From the IMG/VR virus record IMGVR_UViG_3300032240_000412, positions 32,423 to 96,422 of that record: a stretch of 64,000 bases of DNA; one strand, 5' to 3'. Below the pieces are notes generated by a model. That model had not been told where the DNA came from. It saw nothing but the letters and a program-made list of their open reading frames with translations, and searched no databases. Positions 54,085 through 60,814 of the stretch are shown here, piece after piece (the stretch's first letter is position 1; every line of letters begins with the position of its first letter). Origin of the DNA: a virus. The translations under genes were made by a program, and so were the position numbers.

Positions 54085-54318
54085 TTATCCATAGAAATGC
54101 TTGTAGGACATACCACCAACATAAATGGATAGCAGTACAGCATTAGACGTGATCATGGAAGGATGTCGCATTTGCAGACTTACTATTAGCCACAATCCAG
54201 TTTCTAAGAAACACATAATGGCACCAAGAGGATAGTAGTCCAATGATACACATACAGCTCCGGCGATAGAAATCGCTGAAGCAGTCCATTCAATTATTGC
54301 TTGTTTATCAAACTTCAT
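54085..54318 (-). CDS. Small membrane protein
   Basis: 77 residues with two or three hydrophobic segments (TASAISIAGAVCVSLDYYPL, GAIMCFLETGLWLIVSL, NAVLLSIYVGGM). The spacing resembles a piece of a multi-pass transporter such as PnuC but is too short for one. ATGA-coupled to the 54315 gene; last gene before the terminator. Confidence 0.6.
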   Translation of the reverse strand: MKFDKQAIIEWTASAISIAGAVCVSLDYYPLGAIMCFLETGLWLIVSLQMRHPSMITSNAVLLSIYVGGMSYKHFYG

Positions 54319-54557
54319 TCACGCCCAACATCAGGAAAATGACTAATAATTAAATCTAATGCTTCGATAGTTCGTATATTTCCTGCTACATCTTCGGGGT
54401 GTAACCAGTAACCATCTGGATTGGAATCTGTCTTAGGATTCTTCTTCCATTGTTTTAATTCTTTCTTTAGATACGCACGATAGTCTTTTAAGTTAAGACT
54501 GGTAATGCGATCCGCAGTTTCACTGTCAATGGTTAATGGCCCAATTCGTTTGTTCAT
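54315..54557 (-). CDS. Small hypothetical protein
   Basis: 80 residues, highly charged: SLNLKDYRAYLKKELKQWKK and NPDGYWLHPEDVAGNIRTIE. ATGA overlaps at both ends. Not recognised. Confidence 0.55.
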   Translation of the reverse strand: MNKRIGPLTIDSETADRITSLNLKDYRAYLKKELKQWKKNPKTDSNPDGYWLHPEDVAGNIRTIEALDLIISHFPDVGRE

Positions 54558-54787
54558 TCTTCAACTCCAAATCCTAAGTTAGTTGCATATTCTCGAATGG
54601 TGGGTGCGCCGTTCAGGCCATCTTCATCCGTGAACACAGGGTTGTTGGTATGAGTATACCCATCATAAAACGAGATGAACCAAGCGGGTCGACCATAACT
54701 CACACAAGGTGTGGCCTGCCCTACCCGCCGGCCATTCACATAAGGTGGTCGATCAATGCTGATCAGATACTGACTGATCTGGTTCAT
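54554..54787 (-). CDS. Small hypothetical protein
   Basis: 77 residues, aromatic and Gly-rich: YVNGRRVGQATPCVSYGRPA and WFISFYDGYTHTNNPVF. ATGA overlaps at both ends. Not recognised. Confidence 0.55.
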   Translation of the reverse strand: MNQISQYLISIDRPPYVNGRRVGQATPCVSYGRPAWFISFYDGYTHTNNPVFTDEDGLNGAPTIREYATNLGFGVEE

Positions 54788-54987
54788 TCCGCAACTCCAA
54801 AATGTTTTAGCAAATCATCGCAATGTTCGCCTTGTCTTGATTCCCAATAGTCTATTCTTTTAGCACATTCCCGAACAATCAACTCGGCGAACTTTGTGTG
54901 ATAAACTTCAAGCCATTGTTCTGGTGCTAGCCCAGTTGGCACACTTTGCTTTGCCTGTTCAACAAGAGTTTGAATTTGTTGTTTCAT
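54784..54987 (-). CDS. Small helical hypothetical protein
   Basis: 67 residues from ATG 54987, whose ATGA overlaps the stop of the upstream gene; the ATG at 55005 is less likely for that reason. KFAELIVRECAKRIDYWESR and a final DLLKHFGV look like an amphipathic helical protein common in phage early regions. Function unknown. Confidence 0.6.
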   Translation of the reverse strand: MKQQIQTLVEQAKQSVPTGLAPEQWLEVYHTKFAELIVRECAKRIDYWESRQGEHCDDLLKHFGVAE

Positions 54988-55217
54988 ATTTTTAATGTTT
55001 CCCAAAACAGAGTAGGGTCATTCTTAGGAACCGTAGCCACAGTCTCTATCCATCCGCACTCAATTGCTTTAATAAGTTGTTTGGCAACATGCTCTGGACA
55101 ACTGCTATTGATCTGCACTCCTGCGCGATCTGCCACTACCATAGTTCCCTGCAATTGGAAACTTGGGTCTCCTTTGCGTAAAGTAACCCAAGGACTTTCT
55201 TGTACAGTAAAAGACAT
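54984..55217 (-). CDS. Small hypothetical protein
   Basis: 77 residues: SPWVTLRKGDPSFQLQGTMV then VADRAGVQINSSCPEHVAKQ. The N-terminal half is beta-like, the second half helical. Stop overlaps the next start (ATGA). Not recognised. Confidence 0.55.
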   Translation of the reverse strand: MSFTVQESPWVTLRKGDPSFQLQGTMVVADRAGVQINSSCPEHVAKQLIKAIECGWIETVATVPKNDPTLFWETLKI

Positions 55218-55219
55218 GC

Positions 55220-55420
55220 TTAGTCAGTATCAATAGGCATGCACCGTGTGGGGAATATCAATCCATACTGTACATACATGTTTTCTTTTTTGTCTTTTGT
55301 CATCACAACACCATCAAGGCACACTTTGGCTACGGGCGGTTCAGTGATCAGCTGAAACAGGCCCACAACAATACAAGCCCACAAAAGGCCTGTAAGTACT
55401 ATATACGTCCATTTACTCAT
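55220..55420 (-). CDS. Small single-pass membrane protein
   Basis: 66 residues from ATG 55420 (GTGGAG about 7 bases upstream; a 55438 ATG is further inside the upstream gene). One N-terminal membrane helix (YIVLTGLLWACIVVGLFQLI), then a short polar domain with two Cys (KVCLDG, PTRCMP). An N-in/C-out topology with an oxidised Cys pair is possible. Function unknown. Confidence 0.55.
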   Translation of the reverse strand: MSKWTYIVLTGLLWACIVVGLFQLITEPPVAKVCLDGVVMTKDKKENMYVQYGLIFPTRCMPIDTD

Positions 55421-55619
55421 TGCAATCTCCACAATCAATTCTCCACGGACAACGAACCAGTATCATTGTACTGCAATCGTCATGTCCCCAACACGCCGGG
55501 GCCTCAGTTCCTCTTAGGTTCTTGATGTCTTTCAGGATGCTCAGTCTTTCGGGACTGTTCAGTTGTCCAGCATTGCCCAACATAGCTTCTTTGTCTAAGA
55601 GGTCTTGAATTAAGTTCAT
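55413..55619 (-). CDS. Small Cys-containing hypothetical protein
   Basis: 68 residues, helical N-terminus (NLIQDLLDKEAMLGNAGQLN, LSILKDIKNLRG) and a Cys-rich end (APACWGHDDC, RCPWRIDCGDC) that could hold a zinc. Overlaps the next gene by 8 bases. Confidence 0.55.
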   Translation of the reverse strand: MNLIQDLLDKEAMLGNAGQLNSPERLSILKDIKNLRGTEAPACWGHDDCSTMILVRCPWRIDCGDCNE

Positions 55620-55633
55620 ACTGCATTATAGCA

Positions 55634-55852
55634 TTAAGCTGATAATTTATCAAGCAGATATCCGTGGATGATATCCATCTCACTCTGCTCAACATAGAAG
55701 TCTGTGGTTGGATCATAGTACTGGCCCGCCTTGTTGTCATAATACAACACACGGCCAGAAAAGTTAAAAGGCCCTTCTAGGCCCCGGCGTGGACCATACT
55801 TGACACGCATCTGGTCCATTTGATTCTTGTCTGCTAGTACAGCATATCCCAT
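55634..55852 (-). CDS. Small hypothetical protein
   Basis: 72 residues: MGYAVLADKNQMDQMRVKYG then FSGRVLYYDNKAGQYYDPTT and DFYVEQSEMDIIHGYLL. AAGAGG lies 7-8 bases before the ATG. It follows the 45-residue gene after 11 bases. Not recognised. Confidence 0.6.
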   Translation of the reverse strand: MGYAVLADKNQMDQMRVKYGPRRGLEGPFNFSGRVLYYDNKAGQYYDPTTDFYVEQSEMDIIHGYLLDKLSA

Positions 55853-55863
55853 GTTGTTGCCTC

Positions 55864-56001
55864 TTAGAAATGTAAAGGGTTACGTCGGCGCAAGTGTGCC
55901 AATGCAGATTCTTTGGTGTCAAAGCGACCTGAGATTGGTGTTTGATGTGCGCCACGCACAATGTACCATCCACCCAATAGACCGTTGTATACGACTTTCA
56001 T
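55864..56001 (-). CDS. Very small conserved phage protein (45 residues)
   Basis: ATG 56001 to TAA 55864. The product is MKVVYNGLLGGWYIVRGAHQ then TPISGRFDTKESALAHLRRR and NPLHF. AAGGAG sits 5 bases before the ATG. The pattern GWYIVRGxHxTPISGxFxTKxxA is that of a short beta-beta-alpha protein seen in many phages. It fills an otherwise empty 158-base gap in a packed operon. Confidence 0.75.
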   Translation of the reverse strand: MKVVYNGLLGGWYIVRGAHQTPISGRFDTKESALAHLRRRNPLHF

Positions 56002-56010
56002 AATGACTCC

Positions 56011-56286
56011 TTAGACCAGATCAACTTGAACTTGAAATTTGCCTTCTGTGCATCCTAGGCCAGTTTCTAGATTGCGCTGACCTGCTTTCTTAGAAATGTG
56101 ACGAATGGCGCTAAGACGTTCTAATGCATTCCAAACAGCGGTGCGAGCGTTAACAGTGGCCATGGATTCTGACATCTGCTTGATAGTCATGTACATGCCA
56201 ACATCGTATTCGGAGCCACCCTGTTTAAAGATAACACGAAATTTTTGGCTGTTCTTAAAGCCTGGGATAATTGTTTTCATACGCAT
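56011..56286 (-). CDS. Small hypothetical protein
   Basis: 91 residues from ATG 56286 (GGAGG 7 bases upstream, TAATG overlap with the preceding stop). QKFRVIFKQGGSEYDVGMYM then NARTAVWNALERLSAIRHIS. A beta-hairpin followed by a helix is likely. Shares promoter P5 with the gene before it. Not recognised. Confidence 0.6.
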   Translation of the reverse strand: MRMKTIIPGFKNSQKFRVIFKQGGSEYDVGMYMTIKQMSESMATVNARTAVWNALERLSAIRHISKKAGQRNLETGLGCTEGKFQVQVDLV

Positions 56287-56570
56287 TATACAGCCTCCAG
56301 CATGTTAGCAGGCACATTGTACCGACCTTGTGGAGTGTTCACAAGTACATATTTGATCTTGACTTTGTCAACTGTACCGGTGTAGGTCATGCCGTTGCGG
56401 TTGCTGGTAAACTTCACAGTGTCACCAACTCGCAGGGCACGAGCTTGTTGCTTGGTCATTTGAGCTCTAGCAAATTTCACAGCATCAATCACGCTGGCCA
56501 GCTCGGTATTAGTCAAATTACCAAACATGATGGTAGAATTGATTTGTTGGATGGTGCTAAGTCGTTCCAT
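56286..56570 (-). CDS. Small protein with SH3/KOW-like segment
   Basis: 94 residues from ATG 56570. An upstream ATG (56594) lies at the expected transcription start of P5 and lacks a Shine-Dalgarno, while AGGAA precedes 56570. The N-terminal helix is FGNLTNTELASVIDAVKFAR; the C-terminal part RVGDTVKFTSNRNGMTYTGT and VDKVKIKYVLVNT looks like a small SH3/KOW-type barrel. A nucleic-acid or protein contact role is possible. Confidence 0.6.
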   Translation of the reverse strand: MERLSTIQQINSTIMFGNLTNTELASVIDAVKFARAQMTKQQARALRVGDTVKFTSNRNGMTYTGTVDKVKIKYVLVNTPQGRYNVPANMLEAV

Positions 56571-56601
56571 TTCAAGTTCCTTTTTAAGTTTCAATACAAG
56601 T

Positions 56602-56630
56602 ATTGTACATTAATTCGAATTACTGGTCAA
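56602..56630 (-). promoter_or_regulatory. Early promoter P5 (TTGACC, 17 bp, TACAAT)
   Basis: -35 at 56630-56625 (overlapping the stop of the 56627 gene) and -10 at 56607-56602. Spacer with AATTCGAATTAATG, almost the same as P3. Confidence 0.75.
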
Positions 56631-57019
56631 ATGCCTGCCAGACTTTTCATAAATTTAGCACGTTCCTCTGCTGGCGTTAGTACTTTCTTAGTACGTTTAA
56701 CCAACATGGAAGTGGGCCTAATCACAGGCTTCTTGACAGTAACCTTGACAGTTTTCTTGGGGGTAGCAAACGGATTTTCGTCCTTGACCATTGCAGTCAG
56801 TAAAGCCTCGGCTTCTTTGGTATCAACTTGAAAACGTCCCAGGTTAGTGAGCACATACTTAATCGCTTCATTCTTGAACATTGGAATAGGCAATTTATCC
56901 ATGTCAACTTCAGTGTCACCCAGCTTCTCAAGTTGAGTAGCACGATTCTTGTTGGTGGCAACGCGAAATTTCAGTACGCCATTGACACGGCTAAAGCCGG
57001 CAAAAGTAATCAAAGCCAT
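56627..57019 (-). CDS. Conserved hypothetical protein, basic C-terminus
   Basis: 130 residues. LITFAGFSRVNGVLKFRVAT and KYVLTNLGRFQVDTKEAEAL form the N-terminal part; the C-terminal third is Lys/Pro/Thr/Val-rich (TPKKTVKVTVKKPVIRPTS) and probably disordered. Follows the 57030 gene after 10 bases with GGAG before the ATG. Not recognised. Confidence 0.6.
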   Translation of the reverse strand: MALITFAGFSRVNGVLKFRVATNKNRATQLEKLGDTEVDMDKLPIPMFKNEAIKYVLTNLGRFQVDTKEAEALLTAMVKDENPFATPKKTVKVTVKKPVIRPTSMLVKRTKKVLTPAEERAKFMKSLAGI

Positions 57020-57029
57020 TTTTATCTCC

Positions 57030-57347
57030 TTAAACTGTATAAGAGTGACCAGTTAACACATTCACCACCTTGGCGCCCGGACCAAATGCGGCTCGCATTT
57101 CAAACAATTCTTCTTCGCTTGGGCCTTTGTAGTTTCGAGCATAAGCCTCAAGAGCAATACGGTCTTCAATTTTGCGTTGAGCCAAACTGTTAGAAAGTTC
57201 TTGGTTTCCAATCCAACCAGCGGTTACAAATTCTTGCAACATGTCTTCAAAAGGAATACGATCGTTGCTGTTCCAACGAACCACTGGGCCAGACTCGCTG
57301 TTGGTTTCATCAATGTAAAACTGGGTTTTGTATTTTGCATCTACCAT
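57030..57347 (-). CDS. Conserved hypothetical protein
   Basis: 105 residues: VDAKYKTQFYIDETNSESGP, RIPFEDMLQEFVTAGWIGNQ and EELFEMRAAFGPGAKVVNVL. Proteins of this look are common in early regions of marine T4-like phages, without a role known to me. First gene of the P6 transcript; AGGAG lies 5-6 bases before the ATG. Confidence 0.65.
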   Translation of the reverse strand: MVDAKYKTQFYIDETNSESGPVVRWNSNDRIPFEDMLQEFVTAGWIGNQELSNSLAQRKIEDRIALEAYARNYKGPSEEELFEMRAAFGPGAKVVNVLTGHSYTV

Positions 57348-57377
57348 TTTCTGCTCCTGTTTGCTTACTGTTCTTAT

Positions 57378-57406
57378 AGTATAGATTAAATGGATTTTTG
57401 TGTCAA
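57378..57406 (-). promoter_or_regulatory. Early promoter P6 (TTGACA, 17 bp, TATACT)
   Basis: -35 at 57406-57401, -10 at 57383-57378. Spacer ends TTTAATC before the -10, like P4 and P7. It directs 57347-56627. Confidence 0.75.
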
Positions 57407-57429
57407 GTTTTGGGCTAAAAAGCTCAAAA

Positions 57430-57459
57430 AAAAAGTGTTGCTAAAAAACAACACTTTTT
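57430..57459 (-). terminator. Intrinsic terminator, 11-bp stem
   Basis: AAAAAGTGTTG (57430-57440) pairs with CAACACTTTTT (57449-57459) around an 8-base loop; on the - strand the stem runs into a T-run. It ends the transcript of the 57512 gene ahead of P6. Confidence 0.85.
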
Positions 57460-57470
57460 AGGGTAAAATC

Positions 57471-57509
57471 TGCTTAATTTTTAAGCAATTTTTGCTTGAT
57501 TTTTAAGCA
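57471..57509. repeat. Two near-identical 17-base hairpins
   Basis: TGCTTAATTTTTAAGCA (57471-57487) and TGCTTGATTTTTAAGCA (57493-57509) differ by one base and each can fold back with a 6-7 bp stem. They lie between the stop of the 57512 gene and the terminator. Half of the motif (TTTTTAAGCA) also flanks the terminator at 54038-54065. Confidence 0.6.
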
Positions 57510-57511
57510 GG

Positions 57512-58345
57512 TTAAGTCCAAAGCCCGTGGCGTATCTTGATAAGGCGGATCATCATAGCCTCGTCTTCTTTTTCATAATTTGCTTCGATCTTTTGAAGTG
57601 ACTTGAGGGCTTTGTCGCTCATCTTCTTAAGCTCGGGACTTTTGTCATTGCCCCAGCTTAGTCGACCATTATTGGCAATACGACTGGCTTCACAGTAGGC
57701 ACTCCATCCACTGGCTTCGTGAGGGTCTGGTCGGTTACGATATGTAGTGGTCCACCATGTGTACAAATCTAGTATTTCTTGTGCCTTGACTGCCTGTGGA
57801 GTCAGTTCGCCGAGACCTTCAAAGTCTGCACCAACTTCATCTTCTTTCCAACGAAGATTACGTTGCCATTCCAAGTTGTCAAGACCAGCTTGTGGACAGC
57901 GCCATGTACGGATACGCCACCAGCCCACAGCCCACCAAGGCATATTGTATTTGGACCTTTCTTCTTCGTTCCAGGCAAGGTGCCACCAGGCTAGTTCCAC
58001 TTCAACAAAATCCACAAGTTCATTAAAAAGACAGGGAAGAAAACGATTTCCCACATCACACCATTCACCACGAGCAATGTCCCGAGGATGGGCAGTAAGA
58101 GCATGTGTGCGAGTAACCCAGCGGTTGTTAAGGTAGTATTTGATAGCATAGATTTTATCTGGAATATAGTATACAAAGTTTTGAACATAATCAAGTCCTT
58201 CTTCGGCTAGCCAATAACGTACAGGATTGTAACGTTTTGCTTTATCTTCCCACTCGTTCCAGCCTTCGCCAGTTTTAGCACCACCCTTGGCAGTACCGCG
58301 AAGCCAGTCGGCAAATTTACTGCAACTCCAGTAATGATTTCTCAT
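57512..58345 (-). CDS. Conserved Trp-rich phage protein
   Basis: 277 residues, unusually rich in Trp, Tyr and Arg: ELAWWHLAWNEEERSKYNMP, WWAVGWWRIRTWRCPQAG and LDLYTWWTTTYRNRPDPHEA. A family of this look occurs in many large phages and I know no function. ATGA-coupled to the membrane protein gene upstream; followed by hairpins and a terminator. Confidence 0.7.
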   Translation of the reverse strand: MRNHYWSCSKFADWLRGTAKGGAKTGEGWNEWEDKAKRYNPVRYWLAEEGLDYVQNFVYYIPDKIYAIKYYLNNRWVTRTHALTAHPRDIARGEWCDVGNRFLPCLFNELVDFVEVELAWWHLAWNEEERSKYNMPWWAVGWWRIRTWRCPQAGLDNLEWQRNLRWKEDEVGADFEGLGELTPQAVKAQEILDLYTWWTTTYRNRPDPHEASGWSAYCEASRIANNGRLSWGNDKSPELKKMSDKALKSLQKIEANYEKEDEAMMIRLIKIRHGLWT

Positions 58346-58668
58346 GATGTAAATTCCTTAATTGATAAATGGTCGGGATTGTTAGAAATTGGCGTTACCA
58401 GCAATCCTGTATTTTCAGGAAATCGCTCTTTGAACATAGAGCACATTTCTTCTAGTGTGTTACCATGTGCTAGATAATTGCCTTTTTTAGCATTATAGGC
58501 AAATAGTCCAGCTTCATTTCGCTCAATCACAATCCAGATGTATTTTGGGTCTGTGTGTACTGCGGGAGCATCTAACTTTAGTTCTTTGTCTTTGTTAGGC
58601 CAAACAACACGAGACGCCCACCAAAGACATCCCACTAATAATACCAAGTCCCAAAAATCAAAACTCAT
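58342..58668 (-). CDS. Membrane-anchored hypothetical protein
   Basis: 108 residues from ATG 58668 (GGAG 6 bases upstream; ATG 58680 is at most ~5 bases from the P7 transcription start). One N-terminal membrane helix (FWDLVLLVGCLWWASRVVW), then a cytoplasmic-type domain (IWIVIERNEAGLFAYNAKKG, EEMCSMFKERFPENT). Function unknown. Confidence 0.6.
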   Translation of the reverse strand: MSFDFWDLVLLVGCLWWASRVVWPNKDKELKLDAPAVHTDPKYIWIVIERNEAGLFAYNAKKGNYLAHGNTLEEMCSMFKERFPENTGLLVTPISNNPDHLSIKEFTS

Positions 58669-58669
58669 T

Positions 58670-59431
58670 TTATGCTCCAAGCAAAACTTTATTGTACATT
58701 AAACGGCTTACTAGGTCAACACGTTGCTTGATCGAACGAGCGCCTAATACCACTACACTATATAGGTGATTGTTCTTTTCAACCAACAAGGTAACACAGT
58801 ATCCGGCAGGATTGGTAAATCCTGTCTTGCCCAACACAATGTTATCAAATTTTTCCAACAACACATGGTTAGTACTGTTAAGAGTAATAACCTGAGACTT
58901 TTTCTTTCGCTTGCTGACAACTTGAAAATTCTTTTTGGTACTGGTAGTACGTATAAAATTATATCCATAGGCGGCAAGAGCCAGTATACCAACTTCTCTC
59001 GCAGTTGATTTATTTTCAATGTTCAATCCAGAAGCATCTGCAAACGTGGAATTATACATACCAATGGTACGAGCCTTGATATTCATTAATAACATAAAAG
59101 TATCTCTACCACCAGGGAATGTGTCAGCCAAGGTCTCTGCCGCACCATTATCGCTTTTGACAAGCATGGCCGTTAGCAGTTCTTCTACAGTATAAGTCTT
59201 ACTGGGCAATTGACTGCCCAGTTTGGTTTTGTATTCTATGGGTTTAGTCAAGTCACTGTAGTGATCCAACACAACCATAGCAGTCATTAATTTTGTAATG
59301 CTTGCAATGCTTCTTACTTCATCGGCATTCTGTTCTACCACAGTAGAGTGTTGATTTTGATCATACACTAACACAGTTTCTGCAAAAGCCGATGACACCA
59401 CAAACATCATCAGTATGATTAAATAGCGCAT
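58670..59431 (-). CDS. Secreted D-Ala-D-Ala carboxypeptidase/endopeptidase (peptidase S11)
   Basis: 253 residues with a clear signal peptide (MRYLIILMMFVVSSAFA). The three PBP motifs are present: S44-I-T-K47, S93-D-N95 and K202-T-G204. The length covers only the catalytic domain, as in PBP7/PbpG-type endopeptidases, and lacks the C-terminal anchor domain of DacA. It would act in the periplasm on peptide stems or cross-links of peptidoglycan, either helping lysis or adjusting the wall during infection. Serine PBP genes are uncommon in phages, whose endolysins usually belong to other families. Confidence 0.88.
   Translation of the reverse strand: MRYLIILMMFVVSSAFAETVLVYDQNQHSTVVEQNADEVRSIASITKLMTAMVVLDHYSDLTKPIEYKTKLGSQLPSKTYTVEELLTAMLVKSDNGAAETLADTFPGGRDTFMLLMNIKARTIGMYNSTFADASGLNIENKSTAREVGILALAAYGYNFIRTTSTKKNFQVVSKRKKKSQVITLNSTNHVLLEKFDNIVLGKTGFTNPAGYCVTLLVEKNNHLYSVVVLGARSIKQRVDLVSRLMYNKVLLGA
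58691..58719 (-). promoter_or_regulatory. Early promoter P7 (TTGACC, 17 bp, TACAAT)
   Basis: -35 at 58719-58714 and -10 at 58696-58691, inside the 3' end of the D,D-peptidase gene. TTTAATG precedes the -10 as in P4. It directs the membrane protein and the Trp-rich protein. Confidence 0.7.
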
Positions 59432-59438
59432 TTACTAT

Positions 59439-59951
59439 TTATTCGTTCATTCCCATCTCAATGCGTAGGATTTTCTCCACATATTTGTTCAAAGTCATGT
59501 CGTTTTCGTGTGCCAACAGCATCAATTGGTGCAGAGATTCCTTGTCAAGGTTTAGCGGTACACTGATGCTTGTATCGTAATCTTCGCCATCACGGATAGC
59601 AAGACACTTTTGGATAAAGTCATCGTCGACTTCTAAATCCGTATAGTTGACACCATCCCAGGCTTCGTTTAAATCAACATTACGCAAAAACGATTCTTCA
59701 CTGTGCTTTTTACGCTTGTTTTCGACGATCATGCGATAGGCACGATCGTTGGTATAATCACTTACTGTAACTTCGTAGACCTTTTGAGTCTTGGTACTAA
59801 ACACAATGCTAAAACTGTATCCACCTTTACCATGGACACCATTCCATGAGTCTAAGCAATAGGCATTAGCGCCATAACATTGCCAACCATAGTCACCGCC
59901 TTCGGTGATCTTGTAGTCAACCAATTCCATCCATTCTTTCATTGAGATCAT
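59439..59951 (-). CDS. Conserved phage protein with ribbon-helix-helix-like C-terminus
   Basis: 170 residues from ATG 59951 (AAAGG 6 bases upstream); earlier in-frame ATGs run into the preceding gene. N-terminal domain: EGGDYGWQCYGANAYCLDSW and TKTQKVYEVTVSDYTNDRAY. The C-terminus ISVPLNLDKESLHQLMLLAH with NDMTLNKYVEKILR has the strand-helix-helix form of HicB/Arc-like DNA-binding tails. A regulatory role is possible. Confidence 0.6.
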   Translation of the reverse strand: MISMKEWMELVDYKITEGGDYGWQCYGANAYCLDSWNGVHGKGGYSFSIVFSTKTQKVYEVTVSDYTNDRAYRMIVENKRKKHSEESFLRNVDLNEAWDGVNYTDLEVDDDFIQKCLAIRDGEDYDTSISVPLNLDKESLHQLMLLAHENDMTLNKYVEKILRIEMGMNE

Positions 59952-59968
59952 TTTATACCTTTCGAAGA

Positions 59969-60214
59969 TTAATAACCACGCTTCATACGTTCGCTTGCTT
60001 CTTGACAGAAGATGCATAATTCGCATCCTTTAACGGCCAATTGTCGTGCTTCAGGAATGTCCTCGCCGCATTCCACACAATGACTCAAGCTCGGTCCAGT
60101 CTTTATTTTAGCACGAACTGCTTCAAGTGCGCGATCGTTAAAGATCATTACGGACATCTGTGCCTGTTCTGTTTCTTCGGATGTTTCACGTTGGATGTTG
60201 ACTATTTCGTTCAT
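59969..60214 (-). CDS. TraR/DksA-type zinc finger protein
   Basis: 81 residues from ATG 60214, a length close to TraR. The C-terminal motif SHCVECGEDIPEARQLAVKG followed by CELCIFCQEASER has the C-x2-C ... C-x2-C arrangement of DksA/TraR zinc fingers. TraR-like proteins bind the RNA polymerase secondary channel and mimic DksA plus ppGpp, which would let the phage redirect host transcription. An ATG at 60304 would add 30 residues overlapping the previous gene and is less likely. Confidence 0.78.
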   Translation of the reverse strand: MNEIVNIQRETSEETEQAQMSVMIFNDRALEAVRAKIKTGPSLSHCVECGEDIPEARQLAVKGCELCIFCQEASERMKRGY

Positions 60215-60255
60215 ATTGATACTTTCAAAAAATACTGAGTTATTTACCAATTCGT

Positions 60256-60813
60256 TTACAAAACCAGGTGCTTGAAGTACGTGTAATGTTTTTCCAATGT
60301 CCAAGTCTTTGGATCAATTACAGTACCGTCATGTGTTTGATACTGGGCCGCAAACACATTGGTGTAACGTTCAAACGGCAACCACATATTAGGAGTCTTA
60401 CTAGCCCAGCCTGCATCCTTAAGAGCCATGTGTTTAGCACGGCTCAGGCGCACAGTAGGAGTGTTAAGTGCCTGCTCTACAGAGATCTTGCCTGCTAACA
60501 ACAAATCACGAATACGACTTGCAGGAATTAGGTGCTCAAAGTCGCATTCTTCATCTGCCCCAACTTCGTGGTAGTGTGCTAACATACCGTCACGTTGTTG
60601 GATACAGTACTCGTGATATCGACGCAGGTAGTAATCAATGTCGTTACGAATCTCTCGCAACAACTGTTGGTCATTACGTACAGCCGCATACTCTGCAACT
60701 AAACGAGTTAGGTTGCGAGTACAGTAACTGGCTACAGTTTGATAAGTCTCGGCAGTACGCTTGGTCTTACCATAAACTGGAGCCGTAAATTGTTCGAGAG
60801 ATTCTTTTAACAT
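60256..60813 (-). CDS. Conserved phage protein, possibly HNH-like
   Basis: 185 residues. The N-terminal half is helical (NLTRLVAEYAAVRNDQQLLR). The middle CDFEHLIPASRIRDLLLAG and SRAKHMALKDAGW, PNMWLPFERY recall an HNH-type nuclease core (EHxIP as the first histidine), but the metal ligands are not convincing. It starts 1 base after the ParB-like gene stop, so they are co-translated. Confidence 0.5.
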   Translation of the reverse strand: MLKESLEQFTAPVYGKTKRTAETYQTVASYCTRNLTRLVAEYAAVRNDQQLLREIRNDIDYYLRRYHEYCIQQRDGMLAHYHEVGADEECDFEHLIPASRIRDLLLAGKISVEQALNTPTVRLSRAKHMALKDAGWASKTPNMWLPFERYTNVFAAQYQTHDGTVIDPKTWTLEKHYTYFKHLVL

Positions 60814-60814
60814 A

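Noticed and set aside
56271-56831. 186-codon + strand ORF opposite the early small genes
   Set aside because: It lies entirely over well-supported - strand genes with promoters and Shine-Dalgarno sites, and has no promoter of its own.
59436-59443. AATAAATA on the - strand just upstream of the D,D-peptidase
   Set aside because: It is formed by the GAA TAA end of the upstream gene, and a start there would leave no leader before the ATG. Probably chance.
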